A stretch of DNA of 64,000 bases from Erysipelotrichaceae bacterium (GCA_019415435.1 DXZE01000003.1:1-64000); one strand, 5' to 3'. Shown: positions 53,004 to 62,476, numbered from the stretch's first letter. Program-made: numbers and translations. The notes: generated by a model not told the origin, from the letters alone.

Positions 53004-54049
53004 AGAAATGTAAAGGATGCGGTGTAACCCTGCAGAATGCAGATCCCAATAAACCGGGTTATACCCCAAAGAAAGACAGTGACTATTGCCAGAGATGTTT
53101 CAGACTCATGCATTATGATGATCTGACCATATCCATGCGTACAGGCATTGATCCTGAAGAAGTATTAAGGAAAGTATCTGAGATGGATGCTTTGATTGTA
53201 TGGGTTGTAGATCTGTTTGATTTTGAGGCGGGGATGTTACCGGGATTAAACAGATTACTGTCAGATAAAGATATCATTCTTGCCGGAACCAAGCTGGATC
53301 TTTTACCGGAAACATTATCTTCCGAAAAACTTGCGAGATTCGTCTTTTCACGTTTAAAGGATCAGGGTATTCATATTCACTCACTTACCTTTATCAGTTC
53401 TACCAGAAACATGGGTGTTGATGAATTAAAAGAAACAATACTTTCTGAAGCCAAAGGCAGAAAAGTATGCTTTATTGGCAAAGCCAATGCCGGCAAGAGT
53501 TCATTGTTAAACAGATTGCTGGATTCTAACGTTTTAACAACATCGAGACACCCGGGTACTACCTTAGCCTTCAATGAGATCGAACAGGATGGCATTACCT
53601 ATGTGGATACACCAGGTATTGAATTATCCCATGACATGTTAATGGAAGTAAAAGAGTCTGATTTAAAGACGATTGTACCAGATCATGCAGTAAAGCCTAT
53701 CGTATATCAGCTCTATAATAATCAGTCATTTATGATTGGCGGTCTTGCCAGAATTGAATTAGGTGTAGAAGGCAATGCAGGCTGTGTATTCTATATGAGT
53801 GATGCCTTAAAGATTCATCGTACAAAGACTGCAAATGCAGATGAACAATGGCAGAAACATTATGGAGAATTATTTAGACCTGTTCCTTTAAAAAATCATT
53901 TTAAAAAGTATGAAACACATAAGCGTTCTGATAAGATGGATATTGTCATAGATGGTTTAGGCTGGGTATGTCTCAGCGGTTCTATCGGACATGCATCTGT
54001 ATATGTACCGGAAAATGTATCCATTACATTTAGAAAGGCGATGATCTGA
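53000..54049 (+). CDS. yqeH: YqeH-type circularly permuted ribosome-biogenesis GTPase
   Basis: 349 residues. N-terminal zinc finger KKCKGCG and YCQRCFRL (two CxxC pairs), then a permuted G domain in which TKLDLLP (G4) comes before IGKANAGKSSLLNRLL (G1, about 156-171) and DTPGIEL (G3). It assists 30S subunit assembly. It opens the conserved operon with yhbY, yqeK and rsfS; aroE, often inside this operon, is absent. Confidence 0.94.
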   Translation: MKKCKGCGVTLQNADPNKPGYTPKKDSDYCQRCFRLMHYDDLTISMRTGIDPEEVLRKVSEMDALIVWVVDLFDFEAGMLPGLNRLLSDKDIILAGTKLDLLPETLSSEKLARFVFSRLKDQGIHIHSLTFISSTRNMGVDELKETILSEAKGRKVCFIGKANAGKSSLLNRLLDSNVLTTSRHPGTTLAFNEIEQDGITYVDTPGIELSHDMLMEVKESDLKTIVPDHAVKPIVYQLYNNQSFMIGGLARIELGVEGNAGCVFYMSDALKIHRTKTANADEQWQKHYGELFRPVPLKNHFKKYETHKRSDKMDIVIDGLGWVCLSGSIGHASVYVPENVSITFRKAMI

Positions 54050-54336
54050 TGTTAACAGGAAAGCAGAAAAGATATTTAAGAGCATTAGCTTCTGAAGAGA
54101 GAGCTATCTTTCAGATCGGACATGACTCTTTAAGTGATAATCTGATTGAACAGGTATCCAATGCCTTAGAGGCAAGAGAGCTTGTAAAAGTCAGTGTATT
54201 AAAGAATGCGCCGGGTGATCTTCAGGAAACAGCTTTTGATCTTGCAAGATATACACATAGTGAATTAGTACAGGTAATCGGCAGAACGATTGTTCTTTAC
54301 CGTCCCTCAGATGATCCGGAGATTATCTTACCATGA
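54049..54336 (+). CDS. yhbY: YhbY/CRM-domain RNA-binding protein
   Basis: 95 residues, a single CRM domain: LTGKQKRYLRALA at the start and the GNEVVQIGK-type loop, here LVQVIGRTIVLYRPS. It binds pre-50S ribosomes. It starts on the last base of the yqeH stop region and overlaps the next gene by 4 bp. Confidence 0.93.
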   Translation: MLTGKQKRYLRALASEERAIFQIGHDSLSDNLIEQVSNALEARELVKVSVLKNAPGDLQETAFDLARYTHSELVQVIGRTIVLYRPSDDPEIILP

Positions 54337-55130
54337 TCGTTTCAGGACCTTTTGATCCAATCACAAACAATGAGATCAGCTGGCTGAAGCTTCAGCATCA
54401 TCTCTTACAGGAAGATATATGGATAAATGTTAGTAAAGAAGGCAATACAGACATACATACACGCATGCACATGGTAAAGCTTGCGATTAAGCCATACAGA
54501 TATATGCATGTATGTATGAATGAAACAGATGTATCCATACCAGGAGATCTTGTGTTGGAAGAAAAGAAGGTAAGAGAAGGATATTTCAAAGACGGGGCAT
54601 ATGGCATCCAGACATACCTGATAGAACACAATCTCTATCTGGATAATGTTGTAGAAGCCATGTGCAAGCCGCATCGTGCCATTCACTCTAAAGGTGTCGC
54701 AGATACATGTGTCCATCTTGCCAGGATCCATCATCTCGATGTTTCCCTGGCTTACCGGATGGGTATGCTGCATGATATTACCAAACGGTTCAGTGATGAA
54801 GAAGGCAGAAAGATCATTTCCTTATGGAAGCCGGAATGGCTGGATATATCACCTAAAGTATGGCACAGCTATACAGCTGTAATCTGGTTAAAGCAGAATA
54901 TGAATCTTCATGATGAAAAGATTCTCCATGCCATTGCCCATCATACGCTTGGAGATGGTCATGGTGCTTATGATCATCTGCTGTATATCGCTGATAAGAT
55001 TGAACCTAACCGTGGGTACGATACAACAAAAGAAATGAAATGCGCAGAAAAGAATCTTTCTGAAGCTGCCGCATTCATCAAAGAAGAATCCCGTGCATAT
55101 ATTTGGGAAAAGGAGGGAGTACATGTCTGA
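54333..55130 (+). CDS. yqeK: YqeK-type HD hydrolase with a degenerate NadD-like N-terminal domain
   Basis: 265 residues. Residues 1-105 resemble a nucleotidyltransferase of the NadD type: SGPFDPITNNEIS aligns with the GGTFDPIHxGH motif but has lost both motif histidines, and the domain is about half of normal NadD length. Residues 110-265 are the HD domain of YqeK, with HSKGVADTCVHLARI, MLHDITK and HHTLGDGHGAYDHLLYIADKIEP intact; YqeK cleaves diadenosine tetraphosphate. In Bacillus nadD and yqeK are separate neighbours here, so this is a fusion with loss of NadD activity. Confidence 0.85.
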   Translation: MIVSGPFDPITNNEISWLKLQHHLLQEDIWINVSKEGNTDIHTRMHMVKLAIKPYRYMHVCMNETDVSIPGDLVLEEKKVREGYFKDGAYGIQTYLIEHNLYLDNVVEAMCKPHRAIHSKGVADTCVHLARIHHLDVSLAYRMGMLHDITKRFSDEEGRKIISLWKPEWLDISPKVWHSYTAVIWLKQNMNLHDEKILHAIAHHTLGDGHGAYDHLLYIADKIEPNRGYDTTKEMKCAEKNLSEAAAFIKEESRAYIWEKEGVHV

Positions 55131-55479
55131 ATTAGTAGATATCGTAAGACATACGCTGGATGAAAAACAGGCATCTGATATTGTGACAATCAATATGCAG
55201 GCTGTGAATCCATTTACGGATTACTTTGTTATCTGCACAGCCCGCAATGTCAGACACGCAGCTTCACTAGCTGAATTTGTAGAGCAGGAAGCTGAAAAGC
55301 ATGGCTATGAAGTACGGGCAAGAGAAGGTGAAAAGGACAGTACATGGATCTTGCTTGATCTCAATGAAGTAGTCCTGCATATCTTTACTGAAGAGACAAG
55401 AAAACAGTATCGTTTGGAATCCTTATGGGCTGACCAGCCGCAGGAAACCTATGATACCGAGGAAACAGTTTCTATCTGA
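55123..55479 (+). CDS. rsfS: Ribosomal silencing factor RsfS
   Basis: 118 residues from the ATG at 55123, with GGAGGGAG inside the end of yqeK. Signatures are DIVTINMQAVNPFTDYFVICTARNVRH (start of the core), EGEKDSTWILLDLNEVVLHIFTEETR and YRLESLWAD. It binds L14 and blocks joining of ribosomal subunits in poor conditions. Its stop codon directly abuts the stop of the convergent gene (TGATCA). Confidence 0.96.
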   Translation: MSELVDIVRHTLDEKQASDIVTINMQAVNPFTDYFVICTARNVRHAASLAEFVEQEAEKHGYEVRAREGEKDSTWILLDLNEVVLHIFTEETRKQYRLESLWADQPQETYDTEETVSI

Positions 55480-55974
55480 TCAGGGACCTGTATACAGACT
55501 GTTATCCTTCAGCCATTGTTCTAAACTATCTACACTGATCGGGTTAGCATCATCCCATTCCAGCTTGTTATTGACGACAGGCTTTCCATCTTTTAAAGAT
55601 ACTGCCGCAAAGGCAGGAATGGATGATATACCCCAGTCTTCAGACAAGCGGTTTGTTTCCATACTTTCATCAAGGTTTGTTACATCTACAATTTCAATCA
55701 GACTGCTTAACTGCAGATGTGTATCTGCTTCTGTCTGAGTCAGAATGCTGTCTTTGACATAGACAGCATTTTCATTGTCAGAACTGTAAAACAGAAGATA
55801 ATGTATACTGGCATCCCCGGTAGAAGTGATATAGTCTTTTAAAGATGCATAGTCTATTGTATTGGATGTATCTGAAATGGTTGTCTGTTCAGGTTCAAAA
55901 TATCTGTAACCGGCAGCGATGATACTGTACAGGATTAACAATATTAAAAAAGTAAAAGTTATTTTCTTAAACAT
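55480..55974 (-). CDS. Membrane-anchored protein with a thioredoxin-like fold, no CxxC
   Basis: 164 residues from the ATG at 55974. One membrane helix (about 5-23, FTFLILLILYSIIAAGY), then an outside domain. WGISSIPAFAAVSLKDGKP followed by a last helix SVDSLEQWLKDN fits the cis-Pro strand and C-terminal helix of thioredoxin folds, and ASIHYLLFYSS the central strand, but the CxxC is missing, so it is not a redox enzyme of the usual type. No Shine-Dalgarno sequence is seen. Confidence 0.6.
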   Translation of the reverse strand: MFKKITFTFLILLILYSIIAAGYRYFEPEQTTISDTSNTIDYASLKDYITSTGDASIHYLLFYSSDNENAVYVKDSILTQTEADTHLQLSSLIEIVDVTNLDESMETNRLSEDWGISSIPAFAAVSLKDGKPVVNNKLEWDDANPISVDSLEQWLKDNSLYTGP

Positions 55975-55980
55975 AACAAA

Positions 55981-56009
55981 ATAGTAACATTGAATTACGT
56001 GAGGTACAA
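55981..56009 (-). promoter_or_regulatory. Promoter of the thioredoxin-fold-like gene (leaderless)
   Basis: Minus-strand TTGTAC, 17 bp, TACTAT with an extended TGT just before the -10. Six bases separate the -10 from the ATG at 55974, so transcription should begin at the start codon. The divergent dnaD ribosome-binding site lies inside this same 36-bp space. Confidence 0.5.
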
Positions 56010-56010
56010 A

Positions 56011-56547
56011 ATGAAATGGTATGAACAGAAATATGTAAACCATCGTGACTGGATTCTGGATAACCTGCAGTTATTAGGCATGAGCAGTGACGAAACTGTA
56101 ATGGTACTTCTGATTGATTTCATGAATGAACATCATGAAAAGATTACAATGGAAGCTTTATCTCAGAAATCAGGTTTATCCATGGAAAAAACAGATGAAG
56201 TAATATCGGTATTATGCGCCAAGAAGTATCTTGAAATACGGGTATCAAGCCAATCAGTTCACTTTCTTTTAAATGGATTGTTTGAAACAGATATTGCCAG
56301 AGATGAGAGAATTCTGGATTCTTCATTATTTGATATATTTGAATCTGAATTCAAAAGACCTCTTACAAATAATGAAATGCAGAAGATATCTGACTGGAAT
56401 AAGACAACTGACAAGAAATTAATTATCTATGCACTGCGTGAAGCAAGTGCCTATCAGAAGATGAGTCTGCCTTATATCGAAAAGATTCTTTCAGAATGGA
56501 AAGAAAAAGGCGTAACAGCAGAGATGGTGGATGAGGGAAAAGTATAA
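56011..56547 (+). CDS. dnaD: DnaD-like primosome protein
   Basis: 178 residues from the ATG at 56011 (GTGAGG upstream). N-terminal winged-helix domain (about 1-85) and C-terminal DnaD/DnaB_2 domain (about 95-165) with FDIFESEFKRPLTNNEMQKISDW and LIIYALREASAYQKMSLPYIEKILSEW. It loads replication proteins at origins and restart sites. The order dnaD-nth is the Bacillus order. Its stop overlaps the nth start (TAATG). Confidence 0.92.
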   Translation: MKWYEQKYVNHRDWILDNLQLLGMSSDETVMVLLIDFMNEHHEKITMEALSQKSGLSMEKTDEVISVLCAKKYLEIRVSSQSVHFLLNGLFETDIARDERILDSSLFDIFESEFKRPLTNNEMQKISDWNKTTDKKLIIYALREASAYQKMSLPYIEKILSEWKEKGVTAEMVDEGKV

Positions 56548-57197
56548 TGGAACATATGACTGTAGATGAAATCTTAAAGCATCTGGATGCTTTATACCCG
56601 GATGCCCATTGTGAGCTGATACACCGTAATAATTATGAAATGGCAGTAGCTGTTATCTTATCTGCCCAGACAACAGATGCATCTGTAAACAGGGTAACAC
56701 CTAAGCTTTTTGAAGACTTTCCGGATGTCTATGCATTAGCTGAAGGGAATTTTTATGATATTGAAAATGACATCCGTACACTTGGCTTATACCGCAATAA
56801 AGCCAGGTCTATTCATGGCTTTGCCAAAAGAGTTGTCGATGACTTCCATGGTGAAGTGCCGCATACAATGGATGAATTAACAACATTACCAGGTGTAGGC
56901 AGAAAGTGTGCCAATGTTATCTTAAGTGAATGCTTTGGTATACCAGCTTTAGCTGTAGATACACATGTATCGAGAGTATCCAAAAGATTAGGACTATGTT
57001 ATCAGAAAGATGATGTGAATACCATTGAACGTAAGTTAAAGAAAAAGATACCTCCTGAAAGATGGATCAAGGCCCATCATCAGATGATATTCTTTGGAAG
57101 ATATATGTGCCATGCCCGTGATCCGGAGTGTTACCGCTGTCCGTTTGTATCAATCTGTCATGAGAAAAACAAGAACTTAAAAGGGAAATCAGAATAA
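56547..57197 (+). CDS. nth: Endonuclease III
   Basis: 216 residues. Helix-hairpin-helix TLPGVGRKCANVILSE (about 114-129), the catalytic Lys is in that segment (GRKCANV), the catalytic Asp is in ALAVDTHVSRVSKRLG, and the C-terminal 4Fe-4S cluster is MCHARDPECYRCPFVSIC (C-x6-C-x2-C-x5-C). It removes oxidised pyrimidines from DNA. The stop codon is in the loop of the terminator. Confidence 0.96.
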   Translation: MEHMTVDEILKHLDALYPDAHCELIHRNNYEMAVAVILSAQTTDASVNRVTPKLFEDFPDVYALAEGNFYDIENDIRTLGLYRNKARSIHGFAKRVVDDFHGEVPHTMDELTTLPGVGRKCANVILSECFGIPALAVDTHVSRVSKRLGLCYQKDDVNTIERKLKKKIPPERWIKAHHQMIFFGRYMCHARDPECYRCPFVSICHEKNKNLKGKSE

Positions 57198-57217
57198 CTG
57201 ATTTCCCATATTTTTTT
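57183..57217. terminator. Terminator shared by nth and ponA
   Basis: GGGAAATCAG/CTGATTTCCC perfect 10-bp stem. The 5-nt loop carries the nth stop codon. Plus strand ends in seven T; minus strand ends in TTTTAAG, so it can also stop ponA transcripts. Confidence 0.92.
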
Positions 57218-59834
57218 ATTGTGGAACTGTTGCCGTATTAGCAGCAGTGGTATCGGTTGGCGGACCATCCGTACCTTCATGTTCACCAGCATTTGGTGTA
57301 ACAGCACTTGGATCAACTGGCGTATGAATCGTTACACAGATTTCATTAGATACATCTGATGTACTCTCATATCCATAATAGCCGCATACTTCTGTATCTG
57401 TATCCCAGGCAAGACCAGTAACAGTCTGTGTGGAAGTAGGGGTCTCAGAAGTGATTTCACCAAGCGTAGAGCCATTCTGTGACACTCTTGCTTTATATAA
57501 TACCTTACCGGTTAACAAATTGATGTTAAACAGGTTTGTAGAACCCTCAGCTGGTTTAGGTGTAGCCCCATCTGTTTCACCAGGATAATCAGCCCATGTA
57601 AAGTTGATATCCAAAGTATTTGTGGCTGCTTCAGCAGTGAAGCTGCTGAGGTTCTGCAGAGCAGGGATATCGACATTGAAGTCTTCCAGCTTATCAAATC
57701 CCTTCTTGATTAAACCAGTCACAACCATGTCAGAAGGCATATTTTCAGAAGCTGCTACATAAGGGAAGATACCCTTAACATGTGTGATATTTACAACATC
57801 AGATGGTTGTGTTAATGCATCAGGCTTACTGCCATCCGCATGTACGGCATCCAGTATTTCAGAACTGATATGACCAGGAATATTCATCCATGCCTTGGCA
57901 TTGGTGAAGTAACTGCTCTGACCAGCTACAGCTTTTTCATAACCTACCCATACAGCTGTTGTAAACTGCGTATCACTGGTTACCATCCATTTATCTTTCA
58001 TGGCTCCCTTAGGAATACCATACTGTAAACCGTAATCGCCCCAGTCAGATGTACCTGTCTTACCATACGTTGCGTAATCTCTTGCCAGGATTGGCAGATA
58101 GTTAGGAACATTATCATGTACAGCATTGTACATTAACTGTGCTGACATATACGCAGCTGCATCAGACATAACCTGTTTCTTCTGATACTTAGGCACATAG
58201 TCATCCTGCTGACCACTGCGGTAAACAATCTTTGTGATTGTATGAGGCGTAATATAATTACCGCCATTCATCATAACGGCATGAGCAGCCATAAGCTGTT
58301 CTGGTGTACAAACGAAGTTGTTACCACCGATAGCATAGGAGAGGTCCAAACTATCCGCAACATTATCATCAAAGCCAAGAGCCTTCATGTAGTTCACATA
58401 CCAGTCCTGACCCTGTTTCTTCATCACTGCCTGCATTGCCTGAATGGCAGGGGTGTTCAAAGAGTAATCAATAGCTTTTGTTAAATCAACAATACCGTAA
58501 TCAGCACCACCGGCATTTTGATATGTCCAGTTGCCTATCTGTAATGGAGCAGAATCCAGCTCATGTGAAGTAGCCCAGCCTACATAATCAAATGTAGGTG
58601 CATAATCCAGGAAAGGCTTGACAGAAGAACCAGGCTGCTTGTACTGCTCGGTAGCGTGATTTAATAACATACTGCCGCCAGAAGCATAGTTTCTGCCACC
58701 GCCAATCGCGACGATTTCACCTGTCTGGTTATTTTCAGTGATGGATCCCATTTCCATGGCATCATCTGCGAAGACAACATTTGTATCTGTACCAGCTTCA
58801 ATATCTTCAACCTTGGACTGTACATCCGGATCCATCGCTGTATATATCTGCATGGATACGGATAATGGATCCTGGTTGGTTACCTGTACAGCTTCCTTCA
58901 ATACTTCATCAATATATGCCTGATACTGATAACCATTGGCATCTAAAGAAGTAGTTGGATCAATTAACAGATCTTCAACTTTAATGCTCTTAGCAAGGTT
59001 ATATTCTTTTTCATCAATATAACCATGTCTTAGCATCATCCTTAGAACTGTATTTCTTCTGGTTGTCGCATGATCCAGATAGTTATGAGGATCATAGTAA
59101 TATGGTGAATTGACAACGCCGGCAAGCAATGCACATTCGGAAATGTTCAGATCACTGACATTCTTCCCGAAGTACTGCTGCGCAGCTTTCTGGACACCAC
59201 GGATATTACCAATACCACCGAAATTCATCTTGTTCAGATACATCGCAAAGATATCCTTTTTATTGGATTTCTTTTCTAACTGCATTGCAAGGTCAATCTG
59301 CTGGATCTTATACTTGATATCCTTTGTTTTGGAAATACCCTTATCATCATTTTGGAAGTAAGTCAGTTTGACTAACTGCATAGTGAATGTAGAACCACCT
59401 TGTTTATTACCATGAAGTACAGTGTTAATCATGGATTGTACAAAACGCGGAAGGTCAAATCCATTATGCGTGAAGTAACGGGAATCCTCTATGGAAAGGA
59501 ATGCATCTACCATCGCCTCCGGAACTTCATCATAGGTGATGTTTTCTCTTAATTGTGTACCGACGTCCGCAATCTTATTGCCATCGGCATCATAGATTAA
59601 CGTAGATTCCGGGGCAAAGAAGTCATCCACATTCAGATCCGGTTCATCCTTGATCATTGACTGGATGCCGATTAAACCGATGGATCCTACTACAAGTTCA
59701 AGTCCTACCGCAACAACCAACAGCATTGTCACAAAGCGGAATCCATGAAACTTACGCTTCCCGTTGGCTGGTCGCTTTGTATACTTTTGTCTGCCGTTAT
59801 TACTGGCTGCTTTCTTTCTTTTTTGGTCTCTCAT
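57216..59834 (-). CDS. ponA: Class A penicillin-binding protein 1
   Basis: 872 residues. A basic cytoplasmic head (about 1-30), one membrane helix (about 32-58), the GT51 glycosyltransferase domain (about 85-260: EDSRYFTHNGFD, GGSTFTMQLVK), and the transpeptidase with SxxK in PGSSVKPF, SLN in YSLNTPA and KTGTSDWG. A C-terminal beta-rich, Thr-rich tail of about 190 residues is added. It polymerises and crosslinks peptidoglycan. It overlaps recU by ATGA, as in Bacillus. Confidence 0.95.
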   Translation of the reverse strand: MRDQKRKKAASNNGRQKYTKRPANGKRKFHGFRFVTMLLVVAVGLELVVGSIGLIGIQSMIKDEPDLNVDDFFAPESTLIYDADGNKIADVGTQLRENITYDEVPEAMVDAFLSIEDSRYFTHNGFDLPRFVQSMINTVLHGNKQGGSTFTMQLVKLTYFQNDDKGISKTKDIKYKIQQIDLAMQLEKKSNKKDIFAMYLNKMNFGGIGNIRGVQKAAQQYFGKNVSDLNISECALLAGVVNSPYYYDPHNYLDHATTRRNTVLRMMLRHGYIDEKEYNLAKSIKVEDLLIDPTTSLDANGYQYQAYIDEVLKEAVQVTNQDPLSVSMQIYTAMDPDVQSKVEDIEAGTDTNVVFADDAMEMGSITENNQTGEIVAIGGGRNYASGGSMLLNHATEQYKQPGSSVKPFLDYAPTFDYVGWATSHELDSAPLQIGNWTYQNAGGADYGIVDLTKAIDYSLNTPAIQAMQAVMKKQGQDWYVNYMKALGFDDNVADSLDLSYAIGGNNFVCTPEQLMAAHAVMMNGGNYITPHTITKIVYRSGQQDDYVPKYQKKQVMSDAAAYMSAQLMYNAVHDNVPNYLPILARDYATYGKTGTSDWGDYGLQYGIPKGAMKDKWMVTSDTQFTTAVWVGYEKAVAGQSSYFTNAKAWMNIPGHISSEILDAVHADGSKPDALTQPSDVVNITHVKGIFPYVAASENMPSDMVVTGLIKKGFDKLEDFNVDIPALQNLSSFTAEAATNTLDINFTWADYPGETDGATPKPAEGSTNLFNINLLTGKVLYKARVSQNGSTLGEITSETPTSTQTVTGLAWDTDTEVCGYYGYESTSDVSNEICVTIHTPVDPSAVTPNAGEHEGTDGPPTDTTAANTATVPQ

Positions 59835-60421
59835 AATGAATCAGAGCCTCCTTTATCAAAATAGAGTTGGTCGAGAATTGTCAGATAATCAACCGGCTTC
59901 AGATAACTGCATGGTATTACATGCCCGTTTTCACAAAACCATGAATAGGGTATAGAACTTCTCTTTGCATGATCCCAGAAATCAATCGCATTTTCCGCTG
60001 GTACCAGGAATGTCTGATCCAGCGCTGTAAACCGTACGATCAGAAATGCTATCGCCCCATGTCTTAATACAGCAGCTAAATGCTTGATCTGATGAGGATG
60101 AATTGATTTCAGCGGGAAACTGGTTTTTGAGATACATTCCTTTGCCTCAAAATCCAGATATTTTGCTTTATAAATACCATTGTAATCTGTGGTTGATGGA
60201 ATCTTGAAGTAAGCTTCTGTAATCTTGGCGGCACTTCTTTTCGGATAATCTACATGTACGATCTGTACAGGGGTAGGTTTCTTATGAATCACCGCAATAT
60301 CATTGGAAAGATAATACTGATTTGTCACATTAATATCTTTCTCAAGACGCATGCCGCGTCCACCAGCTGAAGTAGCTGCCTGATTCCAGTTGTTTTTCTT
60401 ACCGTTAGGATAATATACCAT
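59831..60421 (-). CDS. recU: Holliday junction resolvase RecU
   Basis: 196 residues from the ATG at 60421. The nuclease core is visible: NGRRGM-type opening here GGRGMRLEKDINVTNQYY, DYNGIYKAKYLDFEAKEC (Asp and Glu-x-Lys metal site) and HPHQIKHLAAVLRHGAIAFLIVRF. It cuts Holliday junctions in repair and recombination. AAGGGTGA is the likely ribosome-binding site. The IS element stands just upstream of its promoter. Confidence 0.95.
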   Translation of the reverse strand: MVYYPNGKKNNWNQAATSAGGRGMRLEKDINVTNQYYLSNDIAVIHKKPTPVQIVHVDYPKRSAAKITEAYFKIPSTTDYNGIYKAKYLDFEAKECISKTSFPLKSIHPHQIKHLAAVLRHGAIAFLIVRFTALDQTFLVPAENAIDFWDHAKRSSIPYSWFCENGHVIPCSYLKPVDYLTILDQLYFDKGGSDSL

Positions 60422-60441
60422 CAATCATGATCACCCTTGAC

Positions 60442-60447
60442 ATTATA
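60442..60447 (-). promoter_or_regulatory. -10 box of recU-ponA
   Basis: Minus-strand TATAAT, 20 bp before the recU ATG. Its -35 region lies inside the left copy of the 37-bp duplication. The box itself is at the edge of the duplicated block. Confidence 0.55.
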
Positions 60448-60482
60448 CATTTGTTCACTTAATCAAGGAAGGTTTATTAATT
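60446..60482. repeat. Left copy of a 37-bp target-site duplication
   Basis: It matches 62477-62513 at 35 of 37 positions (core TTTGTTCACTTAA, AAGGAAGGTTTATT). The differences are T/C at 60463 and A/G near the end. It marks the left flank of the IS element. Confidence 0.85.
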
Positions 60483-62476
60483 CGGTACTTGAACAGTTTT
60501 AAACAAGCAAAATATCAATTTGCGGCTAAACAGCCTCTTTTTTATGCCACTGATTCTAAGGATCCGTTTTATCGTGTTGCCAGGTCTGTCCGTGTTAATG
60601 TTGTAATCAAGACTATTATTGTCCATGAAACAGGTCGTCACTCTGATCTTGCAAAACTCATGACGATCCTCTCGCCTATGCCAAGTCGGAAGTGGCGTGG
60701 TATAACGAGATGTTTAAATCTAGGAAAGTCTCTCTTACTCTCGATATCAACTTTAATGAAAAACTATAAAGCAGAGATTCGGATCTTTCCAGGTCTACTA
60801 CAGTTAACATTGGTTACTTCTATCTCATGTCTGTTTATCAGAAGCTCAATATGCAGAAGTGGTTTAATTCAATATCTGAAAATTCCAGAATTAAATATGA
60901 TCCAAATCTAATCATTCGCTTTCTGACTGTTGCACGTGTTCTGGATCCTAAGTCTAAACACGCTACCTTTAATGATCTGGATACATATTTTGAAATGCCT
61001 GACTTTTCATATCAGAATGTAATGAGATTTATGACCCTGCTTGAACAGAACAGTGGCAGTTATCTGGAACATCTGTTTCCGCAGAGTTCAAAGATTGTTG
61101 ACAGAGACTTCTCTGTCTGCTATTACGACTGCACAAACTTCTGTTTTGAAACTGAACAGGAAGACAGTGATTATATCGACGAGGTAACTGGAGAAGTCAT
61201 TCATGGACTACACAAATATGGAATCGGTAAAGAACATCGTCCTAATCCCATTGTAAAAATGGGATTGTTCATGGACTCAAAAGGCATACCAATCACAATG
61301 TCCCTGCATCCTGGTAACACCAGCGAACAGATTGCAGCGATACCGTTGGAAAAACAGCTTATAAAACTCATGAATGGGAAAAACTTATTTATTGTGCTGA
61401 TGCAGAACTGGGTTCTGCCAATATACGTCTTTTTAACAGTATGGGAGGCAGAGCGTTTGTTGTAACACAATCAGTCAAGAAGCTGTCGGATGTACTTAAG
61501 CAGGCAGTTTTCAATGACTATGACTACAAACTGCTTTCCGATGATTCAAAAACCACTATTCGGTCATTAAAGAGCTTTGATAATCTTGATCCTGATAATT
61601 TTGATCTTTATAACGATATGGCATACAAAGTCATTGAGGCAGACAATGCGGTTGATCTTGGACTTTATGAAGAAAAGCATTACAAGAATGGCAATGTAAA
61701 GATGGTCAAGTCAAAAGCCAATATGAAGCAGAAGATTATCATCACCTTCTCACGCAAATATTTTGAATATCAGCGTGCAGTAAGGCAGCGCCAGATAGAC
61801 CGTGCAAAGAGGCTTTTGGAATCCAGGATCCCGAACAAATAAAGAAAGGATCGAATGACATAAGACGCTTTATTAAAAGAAAAGGAAAGAAAGATGAAGA
61901 CCAGTATTATCTGGACAAAAGTGTTATCGCAAAGGGGGAAAAATATGATGGATACTATGCCGTAGCCACAAATCTGAACGATTCAGTAAAAGACATTCTT
62001 GCGATTAACAGCCAGTGGTACAAGACAGAAGATTGTTTCAGAGTAATAAAGACCAATTTCAAAGCACATCCTGTTTATAACTATACAGAGTCACACATCA
62101 AAGCACATTTTTTGATCAGTTATACAGCACTTCTGATATACAGATTGATAGAGGTGCAGCTGGATAGTAAAAATGTACGTCACACAACGCAGGAGATAAT
62201 CGAGACGATGAAGAATATGAATATATGCAATAACAACGATGTCTGCTACACAGCCTGCTACACCAGCAACAGAACATTGGAAGCACTGGAACTTGTTTAC
62301 CAACTTGGTTTAGGCCACAAATACTACGCTTCCGGTGATCTGAATAAGACAATCAAAAAATTATTGAAGTAATGAATTCCTTACTACAATCATAAATACA
62401 CAAAAGCTGCAGGTTTTGGCTTAATTAGGCTTTATACTGCAGCTTTACTTCTTCATAACTGTTCAAGTCGGGGTTG
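60483..62476 (+). mobile_element. Decayed IS1634-type insertion sequence
   Basis: A 1994-bp segment between the two copies of a 37-bp direct repeat. The ends carry an inverted repeat, ACTTGAACAGTT, at 60487-60498 and, inverted, near 62457-62468. Inside is one broken DDE transposase gene of IS1634 type. A long stem AAAGCTGCAG/CTGCAGCTTT (62403-62446) after the transposase may stop transcripts leaving the element. IS1634-family elements are known for unusually long target duplications, which agrees with 37 bp. Confidence 0.85.
60489..62372 (+). pseudogene. IS1634-family transposase, frameshifted
   Basis: Recognisable pieces in order: FAAKQPLFYATDSKDPFY (frame 1), a piece with SEVAWYNEMFKSRKVSLTL, an in-frame TAA at 60766, YYDCTNFCFETEQEDSD and KMGLFMDSKGIPITMSLHPG (DDE core, second frame), a shift near 61355 into YCADAELGSANIRLFNSMGG, and another near 61838 into GYYAVATNLNDSV and YKTEDCFRVIKTNFKAHPV. 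The full protein would be about 600 residues. At least three frame changes and one stop make it inactive. Confidence 0.88.

Noticed and set aside
55480..55974. Thioredoxin or TlpA-type disulfide protein
   Set aside because: The fold is hinted at by the IPAF strand and last helix, but there is no CxxC, so a redox role is not claimed.
60489..61842. Three separate short genes inside the IS element
   Set aside because: They are consecutive pieces of one IS1634-type transposase in different frames; the joined translation restores the known order of motifs.
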